From Anaerolineae bacterium (GTDB lineage Bacteria; Chloroflexota; Anaerolineae; Aggregatilineales; Phototrophicaceae), in NCBI GenBank assembly GCA_026645945.1, contig JAPKMO010000042.1:1-34155 (forward strand): a DNA stretch of 34,155 bases. Reading direction: 5' to 3'. Shown here one piece after another: positions 17,804-26,428 of the stretch. Position 1 is the stretch's first letter. Each line of letters opens with the position of its first letter. Made by a program: the position numbers and the translations under genes. The notes beneath the pieces are model-generated. The model was not told where the DNA came from, made no database searches, and saw nothing but the letters and a program-made list of their open reading frames with translations.

Positions 17804-19787
17804 CCCCCCTAACCTGCTGGACATACGGCTGAAGCGCATCCAAATAACCGGGCAGTTTCCCCTCATAGGAAATAACCAGTTTTTCCCGTGCGCGGGTCAT
17901 GGCTGTATAGACACACCGCCGGCGTTCGCTGATGAACATATCTTCAGGCTTGGTGGGCGTGTCGAAGGCGGTGTGTACGTGCGGTATCAGCACCATACGG
18001 AACTCAAGCCCTTTCATTTTCTTGAAGGACTCGACGTATACGCCGGCATCCCGCAAATGCGCCCAGTGTTTGACAAGGTGATGATTGTGGCACAAAACCG
18101 CGATCTGGTTTGCCGGCATCCCGGAACGAGTCGCGTTAAAAACCGCTTCTTCAGTCCCGCTGATTTCATCTTTCAAGTCTCGATATTGAACCAGAAGTGG
18201 CTGTTCGCCGGACGGCACATCATACGAGTCAAATTCTGGCGTCACCGTGTCCTCAGACTGCGCCAAGATTGGATCACTGGTGATGATACTTTGCGCCGCA
18301 ACCATGACCTCGCGCGTAGAGCGGAAGGGGACGCGCAGGATGCGCGTGCGACCAACCACGTCCACGCCCTTTTCTTTCCAGGAGTAGTTGGCGAACAGGC
18401 TTTGTGTTGGGTCATCGCACAGGAAGAACATCCCTTCCGGCTTCAGCAGTTTCTTCGCTACCCTGATCCAGGAAGGCGCAAAGTCCTGCGCCTCATCAAC
18501 CAGAACCGCGTCATAAGACTGGAACAGGGGATGCTGATTCTCCAGCTTTAGCTCCTCCAGAGCCAGGAACGGCACATCGGCCCAATCTACCAGATGCTCC
18601 TGCGCGTATCGCTTCACATACCGGTTAAAAATATCGTTGATAAGCTGCCGCTTTTCCTTCGACAGCCGATATCCACGCCCAACCCGTTTGGCCGACAGGT
18701 AGGCTTCGTCATCATACAGGCCCATCTCTTTGCGCCATTCGATTTCTTTGGCGACAAATTCCGGGTCCAGGCCGTATTGCCAGCGCAGATCGGGAAACAT
18801 ATTATTCACCAGGCCTTCAACGCTGGACGGCAAACGCCATTTGTTCCTCAGGATATCGGCACACATCTCATGAAAACCCATGATCTGCAAACTCGACTCC
18901 GCCGGGACACGCCGCCTTAAGTCCCGCACCAAGTCTTTGTTAAAAGCCAGAATTAAAATACGCCAGTCCGGGTTTTGTTCGGCCAGGAACAGCGCCCGGT
19001 ACGCCAGCACAAGCGACTTGCCGCTGCCGGCCACGCCGCGTATCAGGCGGATGGATGCGCTTTCCGCCGCCGAACGTCCCTCGTCGGAGAGCAAATCAGG
19101 CATTAAAGCCTGCTGCTGGGCCTGAGGCGCTTTAACCACCTTAAGCGGCTCGTGGACGATCTGGTACTGTTGAGTGGTCAACACACCCATCGGCTGTCCC
19201 TGGCTGTCGGGAATGATTACGGTAGGGTCTAACACACCGCGAATCGTGTCTATATCAGCCTGGGAAAGCGGTTTTTCAAGCCGCCATACCCATGCCAGGT
19301 CACGCAGCGCCCGCTCAAAAAGTTCCGGCGACGAAAGGTCTTCTTTTGAAAAGACGTGGCCTTTCTCCCAGGCATCTTCGCACTTTTGGATAACATTCCT
19401 TTCGATGTGCGGCAGGGCGACCGCGTACATCCAGGGGAACTTCAGTTTCATTTTGCCTTTATGTTTTCGGAGCAGCGTATGCAGTTTTTCAAACCGCTCA
19501 TTCAGGTTGTGCGCGTATTCTTTGGCGATTTTGAGCGGGTTCTTTTCGGTGGCATGTTCGCCGCTATCGCGGACAATCTCAACCGTTTGTTGTGCTGCGC
19601 GAGTGATCTTTTTCCAGTCTTTGACCTCGATTACCAGCACGCCCAGCGATTTTCCTACCACCACAAAATCGGGGTTGCGATATGCCGAGCGGGTATGCGT
19701 GATGGTGGGTTCAATGAAGAATGTATACTCTTCTTCCGGCAATCGATTTAGAAGACCAGCAACAAGCTCTTCGCCACGAGTAACCAT
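17775..19787 (-). CDS. NERD-domain superfamily I (UvrD/Rep-like) helicase-nuclease
   Basis: 670 residues. The N-terminal NERD nuclease-like domain (about 1-130) shows the PD-(D/E)xK pattern: P39-D40-F-V-V-V-G, then E54-V-K56. The superfamily I helicase core follows: Walker A GVAGSGKS (251-258), motif II LVDEAQDFAPS with DEAQ at 431-434, motif III-like CDDPTQSLF (457-465), motif IV-like VPFRSTREV (486-494), motif V MKGLEFRMVL and motif VI YTAMTRAREKL (627-637). It probably unwinds and cuts nucleic acid; the process (repair, recombination or defence) is not known. ATG at 19787 has GAGG 8 nt upstream. A GTG at 19796 overlaps that site and is a poorer start. Codon use looks less GC-biased than that of glyS or the nuo genes, which may indicate transfer. 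It is divergent from dnaG. Confidence 0.88.
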   Translation of the reverse strand: MVTRGEELVAGLLNRLPEEEYTFFIEPTITHTRSAYRNPDFVVVGKSLGVLVIEVKDWKKITRAAQQTVEIVRDSGEHATEKNPLKIAKEYAHNLNERFEKLHTLLRKHKGKMKLKFPWMYAVALPHIERNVIQKCEDAWEKGHVFSKEDLSSPELFERALRDLAWVWRLEKPLSQADIDTIRGVLDPTVIIPDSQGQPMGVLTTQQYQIVHEPLKVVKAPQAQQQALMPDLLSDEGRSAAESASIRLIRGVAGSGKSLVLAYRALFLAEQNPDWRILILAFNKDLVRDLRRRVPAESSLQIMGFHEMCADILRNKWRLPSSVEGLVNNMFPDLRWQYGLDPEFVAKEIEWRKEMGLYDDEAYLSAKRVGRGYRLSKEKRQLINDIFNRYVKRYAQEHLVDWADVPFLALEELKLENQHPLFQSYDAVLVDEAQDFAPSWIRVAKKLLKPEGMFFLCDDPTQSLFANYSWKEKGVDVVGRTRILRVPFRSTREVMVAAQSIITSDPILAQSEDTVTPEFDSYDVPSGEQPLLVQYRDLKDEISGTEEAVFNATRSGMPANQIAVLCHNHHLVKHWAHLRDAGVYVESFKKMKGLEFRMVLIPHVHTAFDTPTKPEDMFISERRRCVYTAMTRAREKLVISYEGKLPGYLDALQPYVQQVRGASYGQVRWS

Positions 19788-19818
19788 CGCTAACACCTCG
19801 TTGATGATATGCGTTAAC

Positions 19819-19888
19819 TTTACAAATCATTATCGGCCATTTATTCAATCCCGAACCTTAAAGCGTAATGGTTTTACAAATTATTCAC
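19819..19888. repeat. AT-rich intergenic direct repeats upstream of the helicase gene
   Basis: Two imperfect direct copies match at 13 of 16 bases: TTTACAAATCATTATC (19819-19834) and TTTACAAATTATTCAC (19873-19888), 54 bp apart. The surrounding stretch 19800-19920 is the most AT-rich part of the window and separates the divergent helicase and dnaG genes. Repeats so placed may be binding sites for a regulator of the helicase gene. No strong minus-strand promoter is evident. Confidence 0.4.
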
Positions 19889-19961
19889 GAACATCTGTTT
19901 TATTACTGGTGCCGGCTGGCCGTCATTCCCCAAGAGTAAACGAATTTTTGAGCGGCGCAAT

Positions 19962-19990
19962 TTGCATGTCTATCCGCTCATACATATAAT
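19962..19990 (+). promoter_or_regulatory. Predicted promoter for the dnaG-rpoD operon
   Basis: TTGCAT (19962-19967), a 17-bp spacer and a perfect TATAAT (19985-19990) precede the dnaG start. Transcription would begin at about 19997 and leave a short leader of about 16 nt containing AGGTG as ribosome binding site. The -10 and the spacing are ideal; the -35 matches TTGACA at 3 of 6 positions. Confidence 0.6.
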
Positions 19991-20012
19991 TCCCTTTAAG
20001 CAGGTGTGAGGG

Positions 20013-22124
20013 GTGGTTTTTCCCGTGTCGGTCGCAGATGAGATTAAAAGCCGGCTGGATATAGTGGCTTATATCCAGCAGTATGTTCCACTCAAAAAGT
20101 CGGGGCGGACGTATAAAGCGTGCTGTCCCTGGCACAGCGAAAAAACGCCGTCATTTGTAGTATCCGAAGACCGACAGACGTTCCGCTGCTTTGGCGCCTG
20201 TGCGACCGGGGGCGATATTTTCGCGTTCGCCATGCGCCATCACGGCTGGTCGTTTTCCGAGGCGCTGCAAGAACTGGGCAAGCTGGCGGGTGTCGAAGTC
20301 CATAAGCAAACGCCGGAGCAGAAAGCGCGCGGCGAACAGTTGGACGCCCTGCGCGGCCTGCTCAAAACCGCCGCCGAGGCCTATCACCAGGCGCTCATCA
20401 ACCCGCAGAGCGACGATGCTCGCGCCGCCCTGGATTACGCCAAACACAAACGCGGCTTCAGCGACGAGACGCTGCTTAAGTTCGGCATCGGCTACGCGCC
20501 GCCGGGCTGGCACAACATGCTCGAACACCTGAAGGAGATCGGCTACAGCGAAGACCAGATCATCGAAGCCGGCATGGCCGTTAAAAACGAAAAAGGAAAC
20601 GTCTACGACCGCTTCCGTAACCGGCTGATGATCCCCATCCGCGACGAACGCGGGCGCGTGATCGGCTTCGGTGCGCGGGCGCTTGACCCCGACGACAATC
20701 CCAAATACCTCAACTCGCCGCAGACTCCCCTGTTCGACAAAAGCCGGACGCTGTTCGCGCTGGACATGGCGCGGAACGCCGTCCGCGAAACCGAAACGGC
20801 GGTCATCGTCGAGGGGTACGTGGACGCCATCACGGCGCACCAGGCCGGGTTTACGAACGTCGTGGCGCAGATGGGTACGGCCATGACCGACATGCAGCTT
20901 AAAACGCTGGCGCGGTCGGCTAAAAAAATCATCCTGGCGCTGGACTCCGACGCAGCCGGGCAGAACGCCACCCGCCGCAGCCTGGAAGTGGCGCAGGCCG
21001 CCTTGCAGGCCGATTACACCGGGCGGCTGTCGGCAGACATGCGCGTGCTGCAAATCCCCGGCGCGAAAGACCCCGACGACCTGATACGCGAATCGCCGGA
21101 GAAGTGGGCGGCGCTGGTGGCGGCGGCGCAGCCGGTGGCCGATTATGTCATCGAAACGGAAATCGCCGGGCTGCCGCCGGACGCTTCACCCCGCGACGTG
21201 GAAAGCCTGGCCCGCCGCCTGATCCCCACCCTGCTGGCGTCGGAAAACAACGTCTATAATAAGGAGAATGTTCAGAAACTCCTGCTGGCGCTGGTCAAAC
21301 TCAAACAGCAGCGGCGGGCGCTGCGGAGTTTGAGCATCGGCGAACAGGATTTGCTGGACTGGGCTAATGAACAGCAGCGTATCGCCGGGTCAAAACCGCC
21401 CCGCCCGACCCCACCGGACGACGCGCCGGAAGCGCCGCCCCCCGACTACGATATGCTGATGCCGCCGGACGATTGGGACGATGTGGCCGCCGAACCGCAT
21501 CCGCCCACCCCCCAGGCTGCCGCGCTCGACCGCGAAGCAGAAGCCGAACGCCGCTGCCTGCGGCTGCTGTTCCACAACCCCGACCTGTATTACGTCGTCA
21601 ACCGCAAGCTGCGGGAACTGGCCGGCAGCAGCCGGGCGCTGCGGGATGGGCCGCTGCGTGATTGGGAGGCCGACGACTTCGCCCAGCCGGAATACCGGGC
21701 TTTGATGCAGGTTTTTCAGACGGCGCTGGCCCAGGATGAGCAGGAAGTAATGGATTTTATGCGCCAGCGGCTGGACTCGACATTGCTCCTGCGGCTAGAG
21801 GCGATTATGATTGATGAGTTGGAAGAAAACCGCGCCCGACTGCGCCATGCCTTTCTCACTGATCTGAACAATTTATGGGACTCCAGCCAGCGGCGGGGCG
21901 CAATCTTCGATCACCAGGCCGAACTGCTGGAAAAAGTGCTGCGGCTGCGCGGTCGGCGGCTGCACCGGGAGCGGGAAGAGTTGTGTTTGTTGCAAACCGA
22001 CAGCCAGATTGAGGGCGACGAGGCTGCCGGGCTGCGATATAGGCAGCAGGTGGTTTTATCGCAGCAGGCCAAGCAGTTGATCGACTCCGAGCTCGGACGA
22101 CACACCGGCATTCTGCGTAAATAA
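20013..22124 (+). CDS. dnaG: DNA primase
   Basis: 703 residues. It makes RNA primers for DNA replication together with the replicative helicase. The N-terminal CHC2-type zinc domain (about 33-95) carries CPWHSEKTPSF, then a zinc knuckle CFGACATGGD. The last two cysteines are spaced C-x3-C instead of the C-x2-C (CFGCG) of most DnaG proteins. The catalytic core and TOPRIM domain follow (about 200-350: VIGFGARALDP, NSPQTPLFDKS, VIVEGYVDAI, ALDSDAAGQNA). A Pro-rich acidic linker (about 460-500) leads to a C-terminal helicase-interaction region. The start is GTG 20013, with AGG at 20002-20004 upstream. A second GTG at 20025 is possible and would shorten the protein by 4 residues. rpoD follows after 11 nt, recalling the classical dnaG-rpoD arrangement. 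Confidence 0.95.
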   Translation: MVFPVSVADEIKSRLDIVAYIQQYVPLKKSGRTYKACCPWHSEKTPSFVVSEDRQTFRCFGACATGGDIFAFAMRHHGWSFSEALQELGKLAGVEVHKQTPEQKARGEQLDALRGLLKTAAEAYHQALINPQSDDARAALDYAKHKRGFSDETLLKFGIGYAPPGWHNMLEHLKEIGYSEDQIIEAGMAVKNEKGNVYDRFRNRLMIPIRDERGRVIGFGARALDPDDNPKYLNSPQTPLFDKSRTLFALDMARNAVRETETAVIVEGYVDAITAHQAGFTNVVAQMGTAMTDMQLKTLARSAKKIILALDSDAAGQNATRRSLEVAQAALQADYTGRLSADMRVLQIPGAKDPDDLIRESPEKWAALVAAAQPVADYVIETEIAGLPPDASPRDVESLARRLIPTLLASENNVYNKENVQKLLLALVKLKQQRRALRSLSIGEQDLLDWANEQQRIAGSKPPRPTPPDDAPEAPPPDYDMLMPPDDWDDVAAEPHPPTPQAAALDREAEAERRCLRLLFHNPDLYYVVNRKLRELAGSSRALRDGPLRDWEADDFAQPEYRALMQVFQTALAQDEQEVMDFMRQRLDSTLLLRLEAIMIDELEENRARLRHAFLTDLNNLWDSSQRRGAIFDHQAELLEKVLRLRGRRLHREREELCLLQTDSQIEGDEAAGLRYRQQVVLSQQAKQLIDSELGRHTGILRK

Positions 22125-22135
22125 GACGGTGAATT

Positions 22136-23782
22136 ATGGTCAAAAAACGCAAGCAAACCAGAGACGAAACGCGGTCTTCGCAAGAAGCCCCGAAGGTGCA
22201 GGTCGAAGACATGGACGCCGAATTCGACCTGGAAGACGAGATACTGGAGGACGACGAGGCGCTCTTCGACACGGTTGATCTGAAAGGCGATCTTGAAAGC
22301 GACATCCTGCTGGAAGACGGGCCGGACGAGGACGACCTGGACGATTTTGACGACGATGACCTGATGAACGAAAGCCTGGCGCTGGATACCTCCGCGCTGG
22401 CCGACGACCCGGTACGCATGTACCTGAAGGAAATCGGGCAGGTCCCACTGCTGGATACCAACCGCGAGACGTGGTTAAGCGTCCAGATCGCGGCGGAACA
22501 ACTGCTGCAAACCTTCATAGACCGGCTGTCGGCGCTGGACAGCCAGACCGGGCTGCCCGACCCATCGGCGGTTATCGAGCTGGCCTACCAGCACGTTACG
22601 CGCAACTGGGAAGAAGTGGTCGAGGGCGCGCTGGCCTTTCACGTCGAAAAGCCGGAGTTAACCGCCATGATTAACGAGGCTATCCTGCTCTCCGATGCCT
22701 GGGATGTCAACGGCCATTCCTACATCCGGGAATATCTGCGCCAGCGGGACTGGGGGCGCGATGAACTGTGGACGGAACTGGCAAAACGGCTGTTCGATGT
22801 GTTTCATGGGCTGTACCTGATTCCGGTCGCGCTGCTGGCGCCTGTTCACAAGTTCTATAAACAACACGGCGAATGTCCCTCGCCGGAGCAGTTTCATGAG
22901 TGGCTGGCCGCCGACCCCGAAACCGCAGCCGACCTGCCGGAGTTTTTCATCCAGATCGAGCAGCGCGCCGAACTTGCCAGCGAGGCGCTGACGCGCGCCA
23001 ACCTGCGCCTGGTCGTCAGCGTCGCCAAACGTTATATGGGGCGCGGCATCAACTTCCTCGATCTGATTCAGGAAGGTAATATCGGCCTGCTGCGGGCGGT
23101 CGAAAAGTTCGACCATACCAAAGGTTATAAGTTTAGTACCTATGCCACCTGGTGGATTCGCCAGGCCATCAGCCGCGCTATCGCCGACCAGGCGCGCACG
23201 ATACGTATCCCGGTGCATATGGTCGAAACTATCAACCGGCTGATGCGTGTGCAGCGCGACCTGATTCAGGAACTGGGCGGCGAACCCAGCGCCGAACAGA
23301 TCGCCCTGGAGATGGACTTTTTGACCGCCGATGAAACCGAAGCCATCAAACTCATCCGGCGCAACGGCGAACGCATGGACGCCGGCTTGCAGCGCAAGCT
23401 GCGCCGCGCCGCGCAGAAAGTCCGCAAAATCATGCGTATCAGCCAGGAGCCGATGAGCCTGGAAATGCCCATCGGCCAGGAGGACAGCAGTCTGCTGGGC
23501 GACTTCATCGAGGACGATAAAATCCTCGGCCCGGTGGACGCCGCCAGCCGCCAGCTGCTCAAGGAGCAGATTCGCTCCGCGCTGGGCGTGCTGAGCGAAC
23601 GTGAGCGCGAGGTGCTGGAAATGCGCTTCGGCCTGCACGACGGGCAGGATCATACGCTGGAGGAGGTTGGGCGTCACCTGGGCGTCACGCGCGAGCGCAT
23701 CCGGCAGATCGAAGCGAAGGCGCTGCGCAAACTGCGCCATCCCACTCGCAGCCGCCAACTTCGGGATTATCTGGAAATGTGA
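22136..23782 (+). CDS. rpoD: Primary RNA polymerase sigma factor (RpoD/SigA)
   Basis: 548 residues. A highly acidic N-terminus (about 20-90) is followed by region 1.2 (91-122, [16 protein letters not shown]). Region 2 spans about 283-360 ([52 protein letters not shown]). Region 3 spans about 365-450 and region 4 about 470-545 ([35 protein letters not shown]). The complete regions 2.4 and 4.2 mark it as the housekeeping factor that recognises TTGACA/TATAAT, consistent with the promoters seen in this window. Between regions 1.2 and 2 there is an insert of roughly 150 residues (about 123-282), much longer than the short linker of many non-proteobacterial SigA proteins. GGTGA lies upstream of the ATG, 11 nt after dnaG. 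Confidence 0.95.
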   Translation: MVKKRKQTRDETRSSQEAPKVQVEDMDAEFDLEDEILEDDEALFDTVDLKGDLESDILLEDGPDEDDLDDFDDDDLMNESLALDTSALADDPVRMYLKEIGQVPLLDTNRETWLSVQIAAEQLLQTFIDRLSALDSQTGLPDPSAVIELAYQHVTRNWEEVVEGALAFHVEKPELTAMINEAILLSDAWDVNGHSYIREYLRQRDWGRDELWTELAKRLFDVFHGLYLIPVALLAPVHKFYKQHGECPSPEQFHEWLAADPETAADLPEFFIQIEQRAELASEALTRANLRLVVSVAKRYMGRGINFLDLIQEGNIGLLRAVEKFDHTKGYKFSTYATWWIRQAISRAIADQARTIRIPVHMVETINRLMRVQRDLIQELGGEPSAEQIALEMDFLTADETEAIKLIRRNGERMDAGLQRKLRRAAQKVRKIMRISQEPMSLEMPIGQEDSSLLGDFIEDDKILGPVDAASRQLLKEQIRSALGVLSEREREVLEMRFGLHDGQDHTLEEVGRHLGVTRERIRQIEAKALRKLRHPTRSRQLRDYLEM

Positions 23783-23785
23783 TAG

Positions 23786-23815
23786 GTAGGGGCGGGCTTA
23801 GAAACCCGCCCCTAC
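23786..23815. repeat. Palindromic repeat (GTAGGGGCGGG family), copy 1; possible rpoD terminator
   Basis: GTAGGGGCGGG (23786-23796) pairs perfectly over 11 bp with CCCGCCCCTAC (23805-23815), with an 8-nt loop. It begins 4 nt after the rpoD stop and ends 24 nt before the Uma2 gene. A closely related copy lies at 28279-28308 between nuoD and nuoE, so this is a dispersed palindrome rather than a site private to one gene. It could also end or stabilise the rpoD transcript; there is no T-run. Confidence 0.85.
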
Positions 23816-23839
23816 GCGAATATTTGAGGATTTACCATT

Positions 23840-24409
23840 ATGATCGAGCGCGTTGAAACCATGACTGTGGCGGAATTCGTGCAACTGTACGACGCGGAAG
23901 GGCCGTTCGAGATCATCAATGGGGAGTTGGTCAAATTGAGTCCGGGTATTTTTCGTCATGTGTACCTGATTCGGCTGCTTTTCCGCGCGCTGGATGAATT
24001 TGTCCGTGTACACCAGCTTGGCGAAGTTTTCTCCGAAATGCCGTTTGTACTCATTTTCGACTCGGACTGGGTGAAAGGTTCGCGCACGCCGGACGTAATG
24101 TTTGTGAAGGCCGAACGATTGGCAGAATATCAGACCAGAGAGCCTGACTTTGCTGACAAGCCGCTTGTTATTGTCCCCGATCTGGTTGTCGAAGTGATCT
24201 CCACCAATGACAACTACACCGACGTGGACGCCAAAGTAGAACGTTACCTGGACGACGGCGTACAGGTAGTCTGGGTGGTTGACCCCCGGCGTAAAACGAT
24301 TAAAGCGCAGCGGCAGGGAACGTACCGAACGCTGCACATCGGGGATGTTCTGACCGGCGATGAGGTTATTCCAGGTTTTGAACTGGCGCTCCAAGCTGTG
24401 TTTGGATAA
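23840..24409 (+). CDS. Uma2-family (DUF820) putative restriction endonuclease-like protein
   Basis: 189 residues with the PD-(D/E)xK fold pattern of the Uma2/DUF820 family. There is an N-terminal MTVAEFVQLYDAEG and FEIINGELVKLSP segment (E29 in the GEL motif), then TPDVMFV with D85, then VPDLVVEVISTND with D114 and E118, and K132 in DVDAKVERYLDDGV. Family members are very numerous in Chloroflexota and Cyanobacteria. They are annotated as endonucleases from structure, and their biological role is not settled. GAGGA lies 9 nt before the ATG. The gene is bounded upstream by a palindromic repeat and downstream its TAA abuts the ATG of the next gene, so it is probably co-expressed with the Nudix-GNAT gene. 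It may be a mobile accessory gene inserted after rpoD. Confidence 0.88.
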   Translation: MIERVETMTVAEFVQLYDAEGPFEIINGELVKLSPGIFRHVYLIRLLFRALDEFVRVHQLGEVFSEMPFVLIFDSDWVKGSRTPDVMFVKAERLAEYQTREPDFADKPLVIVPDLVVEVISTNDNYTDVDAKVERYLDDGVQVVWVVDPRRKTIKAQRQGTYRTLHIGDVLTGDEVIPGFELALQAVFG

Positions 24410-25384
24410 ATGACTCCGCTCACCTTTTGCCCCATCTGCGGCCAGACGCTCGGCCAGCGCAAGGAAGGCGGGCGGCTGCGCCAGGCCTGCCCTGACTGCG
24501 GCTACATTCATTACGTGAATCCTGTCCCAGCGGTCGGGCTGCTGATCGAGATGGACGGCGGGCTGGTGCTGATCCGCCGGGGACAGCCGCCGCACCAGGG
24601 CGAGTGGACGCTGCCGAGCGGTTTCATCGAGGCGGACGAAAGTGCCGAAGAAGCCGCCACCCGCGAGGCCGAGGAAGAAACCGGCCTCAAGACCGAAATC
24701 GTCGAACTGGCCGGCGTGAATTCCTTCCCGGAAGGCCCGCCCACCAGCGGCATTATCATCTTCTTCCGGCTGCGCCCGGTCGGCGGCGACCTGCACGGCG
24801 GGGATGACGCGGTAGAAGCGCGCGTCTTTCAGCCGGTCGAACTGCCGCTGCTGCCGTTCCGCACCCACCGGGAAGCGGTCGCCCAGTGGCTAGACAACCG
24901 CAAACGACAAACCGGCGAAATGCCCACCGTCCAGCGCCGGCGCAGCCGCCCGTTTACCATCCGCCCCGCCGAATCCGCCGACGCCGAAGAAATTATGGGG
25001 CTGCTGATGCTCATCCCCGCCAACCGCGACCTCAGCCCGGAGGCGCGGCGCGAAATTCTGTGGCGCTTCCGCGAGGCCGACGGCTTCGAGGTGTTTGTGG
25101 CCGAAACCAACCTTCAGCCGCCGCTGATTATCGGCTTCATCACCCTGTCGGTCGTCCGCACCCTTACGGAAGGGCGCGGTTTCATCAGCGATATGGCTGT
25201 GCTGCCCACTTACCAGCGGCGCGGGGTAGGCGCGGCGCTGCTGGAAGCCGCCCTGCAAAAGGCCCAGCGCCACAATCTGCGAACCGTGATGGTGAACACC
25301 GAACGCGCCAACGAACGCGCGCGCGCTTTTTATGCCGCGCTCGGTTTTTCTGAAGAAACCATCCTGCGTTTGAAAATCCGCTGA
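24410..25384 (+). CDS. Nudix hydrolase fused to a GNAT acetyltransferase
   Basis: 324 residues in two enzyme domains. The N-terminus has a zinc ribbon (C7, C10, C27, C30) like that of NudC-type NAD(H) pyrophosphatases. A Nudix domain follows, with the full Nudix box: G71, E77, R85-E86, E89-E90, G92. Nudix enzymes cleave nucleoside diphosphates linked to another group; the substrate here is unknown. After a basic linker (about 163-182), a GNAT domain covers about 182-324, with acetyl-CoA loop Q269-R-R-G-V-G-A-A and the C-terminal ARAFYAALGF (304-313). Both domains keep their signature residues. The ATG directly follows the TAA of the Uma2 gene and lacks a clear ribosome binding site, which suggests translational coupling. 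Confidence 0.9.
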   Translation: MTPLTFCPICGQTLGQRKEGGRLRQACPDCGYIHYVNPVPAVGLLIEMDGGLVLIRRGQPPHQGEWTLPSGFIEADESAEEAATREAEEETGLKTEIVELAGVNSFPEGPPTSGIIIFFRLRPVGGDLHGGDDAVEARVFQPVELPLLPFRTHREAVAQWLDNRKRQTGEMPTVQRRRSRPFTIRPAESADAEEIMGLLMLIPANRDLSPEARREILWRFREADGFEVFVAETNLQPPLIIGFITLSVVRTLTEGRGFISDMAVLPTYQRRGVGAALLEAALQKAQRHNLRTVMVNTERANERARAFYAALGFSEETILRLKIR

Positions 25385-25430
25385 AGGGCGGCCATTCATT
25401 ACACGTTCCATTATATGCCTGTTTTGGCGC

Positions 25431-25447
25431 AAAACGGCGCGTTTTTT
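25431..25447. terminator. Weak hairpin with T-run after the Nudix-GNAT gene
   Basis: AAAACG (25431-25436) and CGTTTT (25440-25445) can form a 6-bp stem with a GCG loop, followed by more T residues. It lies 47 nt after the stop codon and ahead of the nuo promoter region. The stem is short and AT-rich, so termination here would be weak. Confidence 0.3.
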
Positions 25448-25484
25448 CGTTGCCGGAGCGGCGCAGGAATGGGTATGATAAGGT

Positions 25485-25511
25485 TTGACATCACTCATGG
25501 GTTATGTTAAT
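25485..25511 (+). promoter_or_regulatory. Predicted nuo operon promoter
   Basis: A perfect TTGACA at 25485-25490 is followed after 15 bp by GTTAAT (25506-25511), which matches the -10 consensus at 4 of 6 positions. It lies 57-83 nt before nuoA in the 183-bp gap between the Nudix-GNAT gene and nuoA. It is the only strong -35 element in that gap. Confidence 0.5.
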
Positions 25512-25567
25512 CTCAGTTTAGTTTATTTGTGCCGTATTGAACAAACCAAATCCAGTTAACGGAGATC

Positions 25568-25930
25568 ATGATGGCGTTACAGGATTTCGCCCCCATCGGC
25601 GCGTTATTGTTTCTGGCTTCTGCCGTAATGCTGCTGGTGGTTTTTATCTCGCGGTTGTTCGGGCCGTACCGCCCCACCGCCCGCAAACGCGCCCCTTACG
25701 AAAGCGGCATGAAACCCATCGGCCCCGCCATCCGCCGGATGCCGGTCAAGTTTTATCTGGTGGCGGTGCTGTTCATCCTGTTCGATATTGAAGTTATCTT
25801 CTTTCTCCCCTGGGCGGTAGCCGTCCGTGATCTGGGTGTTTACGGTTTAATCGTCATGGGTGTGTTCCTGTTTATTCTGACGGTCGGCTTCATCTATGAA
25901 TGGAAGAAAGGAGCGCTGGAATGGGAGTAA
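25568..25930 (+). CDS. nuoA: NADH-quinone oxidoreductase subunit A
   Basis: 120 residues (119 if the second ATG at 25571 is used; that one is better spaced, 6 nt, from GGAG at 25561-25564). Three membrane helices are visible, at about 8-32, 61-85 and 90-112. The family signature [14 protein letters not shown] (36-49) is followed by [19 protein letters not shown], with the Asp-Ile-Glu typical of NuoA. It is a membrane subunit of respiratory complex I near the quinone site. It opens the nuo operon, and its last 10 nt overlap nuoB. Confidence 0.95.
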   Translation: MMALQDFAPIGALLFLASAVMLLVVFISRLFGPYRPTARKRAPYESGMKPIGPAIRRMPVKFYLVAVLFILFDIEVIFFLPWAVAVRDLGVYGLIVMGVFLFILTVGFIYEWKKGALEWE

Positions 25931-26409
25931 TCAGCTCCAAACTTGGCAATCTGGGCATCGTCACCACCACGCTTGACGAAGCGGTGAACTGGGGGCGCAC
26001 CGGCGCGATGTGGCCGCTGCTGTTCGGCCTGGCCTGCTGCGCCATCGAATATATGAGTACCCAGGCGTCGAATTATGACCTGTCGCGGTTTGGTATGGAA
26101 CTGAACCGCGCCAGCCCGCGCCAGGCCGACCTGCTGATCGTGGCCGGGCGCGTTTCCCGCAAGATGGCTCCGGTCATCCGGCAGCTGTACGACCAGATGG
26201 CCGCCCCCAAGTGGGTGATTTCGATGGGCGACTGCGCCTCGTGCAGCGGCGTTTACAACAACTACGCGCTGGTGCAGGGCGTGGACGAGGTGATTCCGGT
26301 GGATGTTTACGTCGCGGGCTGCCCGCCGCGCCCGGAACAGTTGATTCATGGTATCCTCACGCTGCACGAAAAAGTGCGCGGCGAACGCATCAAAGAATGG
26401 GCGAGTTAA
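25921..26409 (+). CDS. nuoB: NADH-quinone oxidoreductase subunit B
   Basis: 162 residues. It holds the terminal N2 [4Fe-4S] cluster that passes electrons to quinone. The ligands are C39 and C40 ([10 protein letters not shown]), C105 (GDCASCSG) and C134 (VAGCPPRPE), with spacings matching known NuoB. The frame is open further upstream to 25900, but the ATG at 25921 has AAAGGAG at 25907-25913, ideally spaced, and starts with [10 protein letters not shown]. It overlaps the end of nuoA, giving translational coupling. It is a peripheral-arm subunit at the membrane interface. Confidence 0.96.
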   Translation: MGVISSKLGNLGIVTTTLDEAVNWGRTGAMWPLLFGLACCAIEYMSTQASNYDLSRFGMELNRASPRQADLLIVAGRVSRKMAPVIRQLYDQMAAPKWVISMGDCASCSGVYNNYALVQGVDEVIPVDVYVAGCPPRPEQLIHGILTLHEKVRGERIKEWAS

Positions 26410-26428
26410 CCGGTTTAAGGAATGGACG

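Noticed and set aside
19788..19796. GTG 19796 as the helicase start
   Set aside because: That GTG is part of the GAGGTG that serves as ribosome binding site for the ATG at 19787.
23783..23839. A CRISPR repeat or tRNA-like fold in the rpoD/Uma2 gap
   Set aside because: Only a single palindrome is present, with no regularly spaced copies and no cloverleaf; the second copy is 4.5 kb away.
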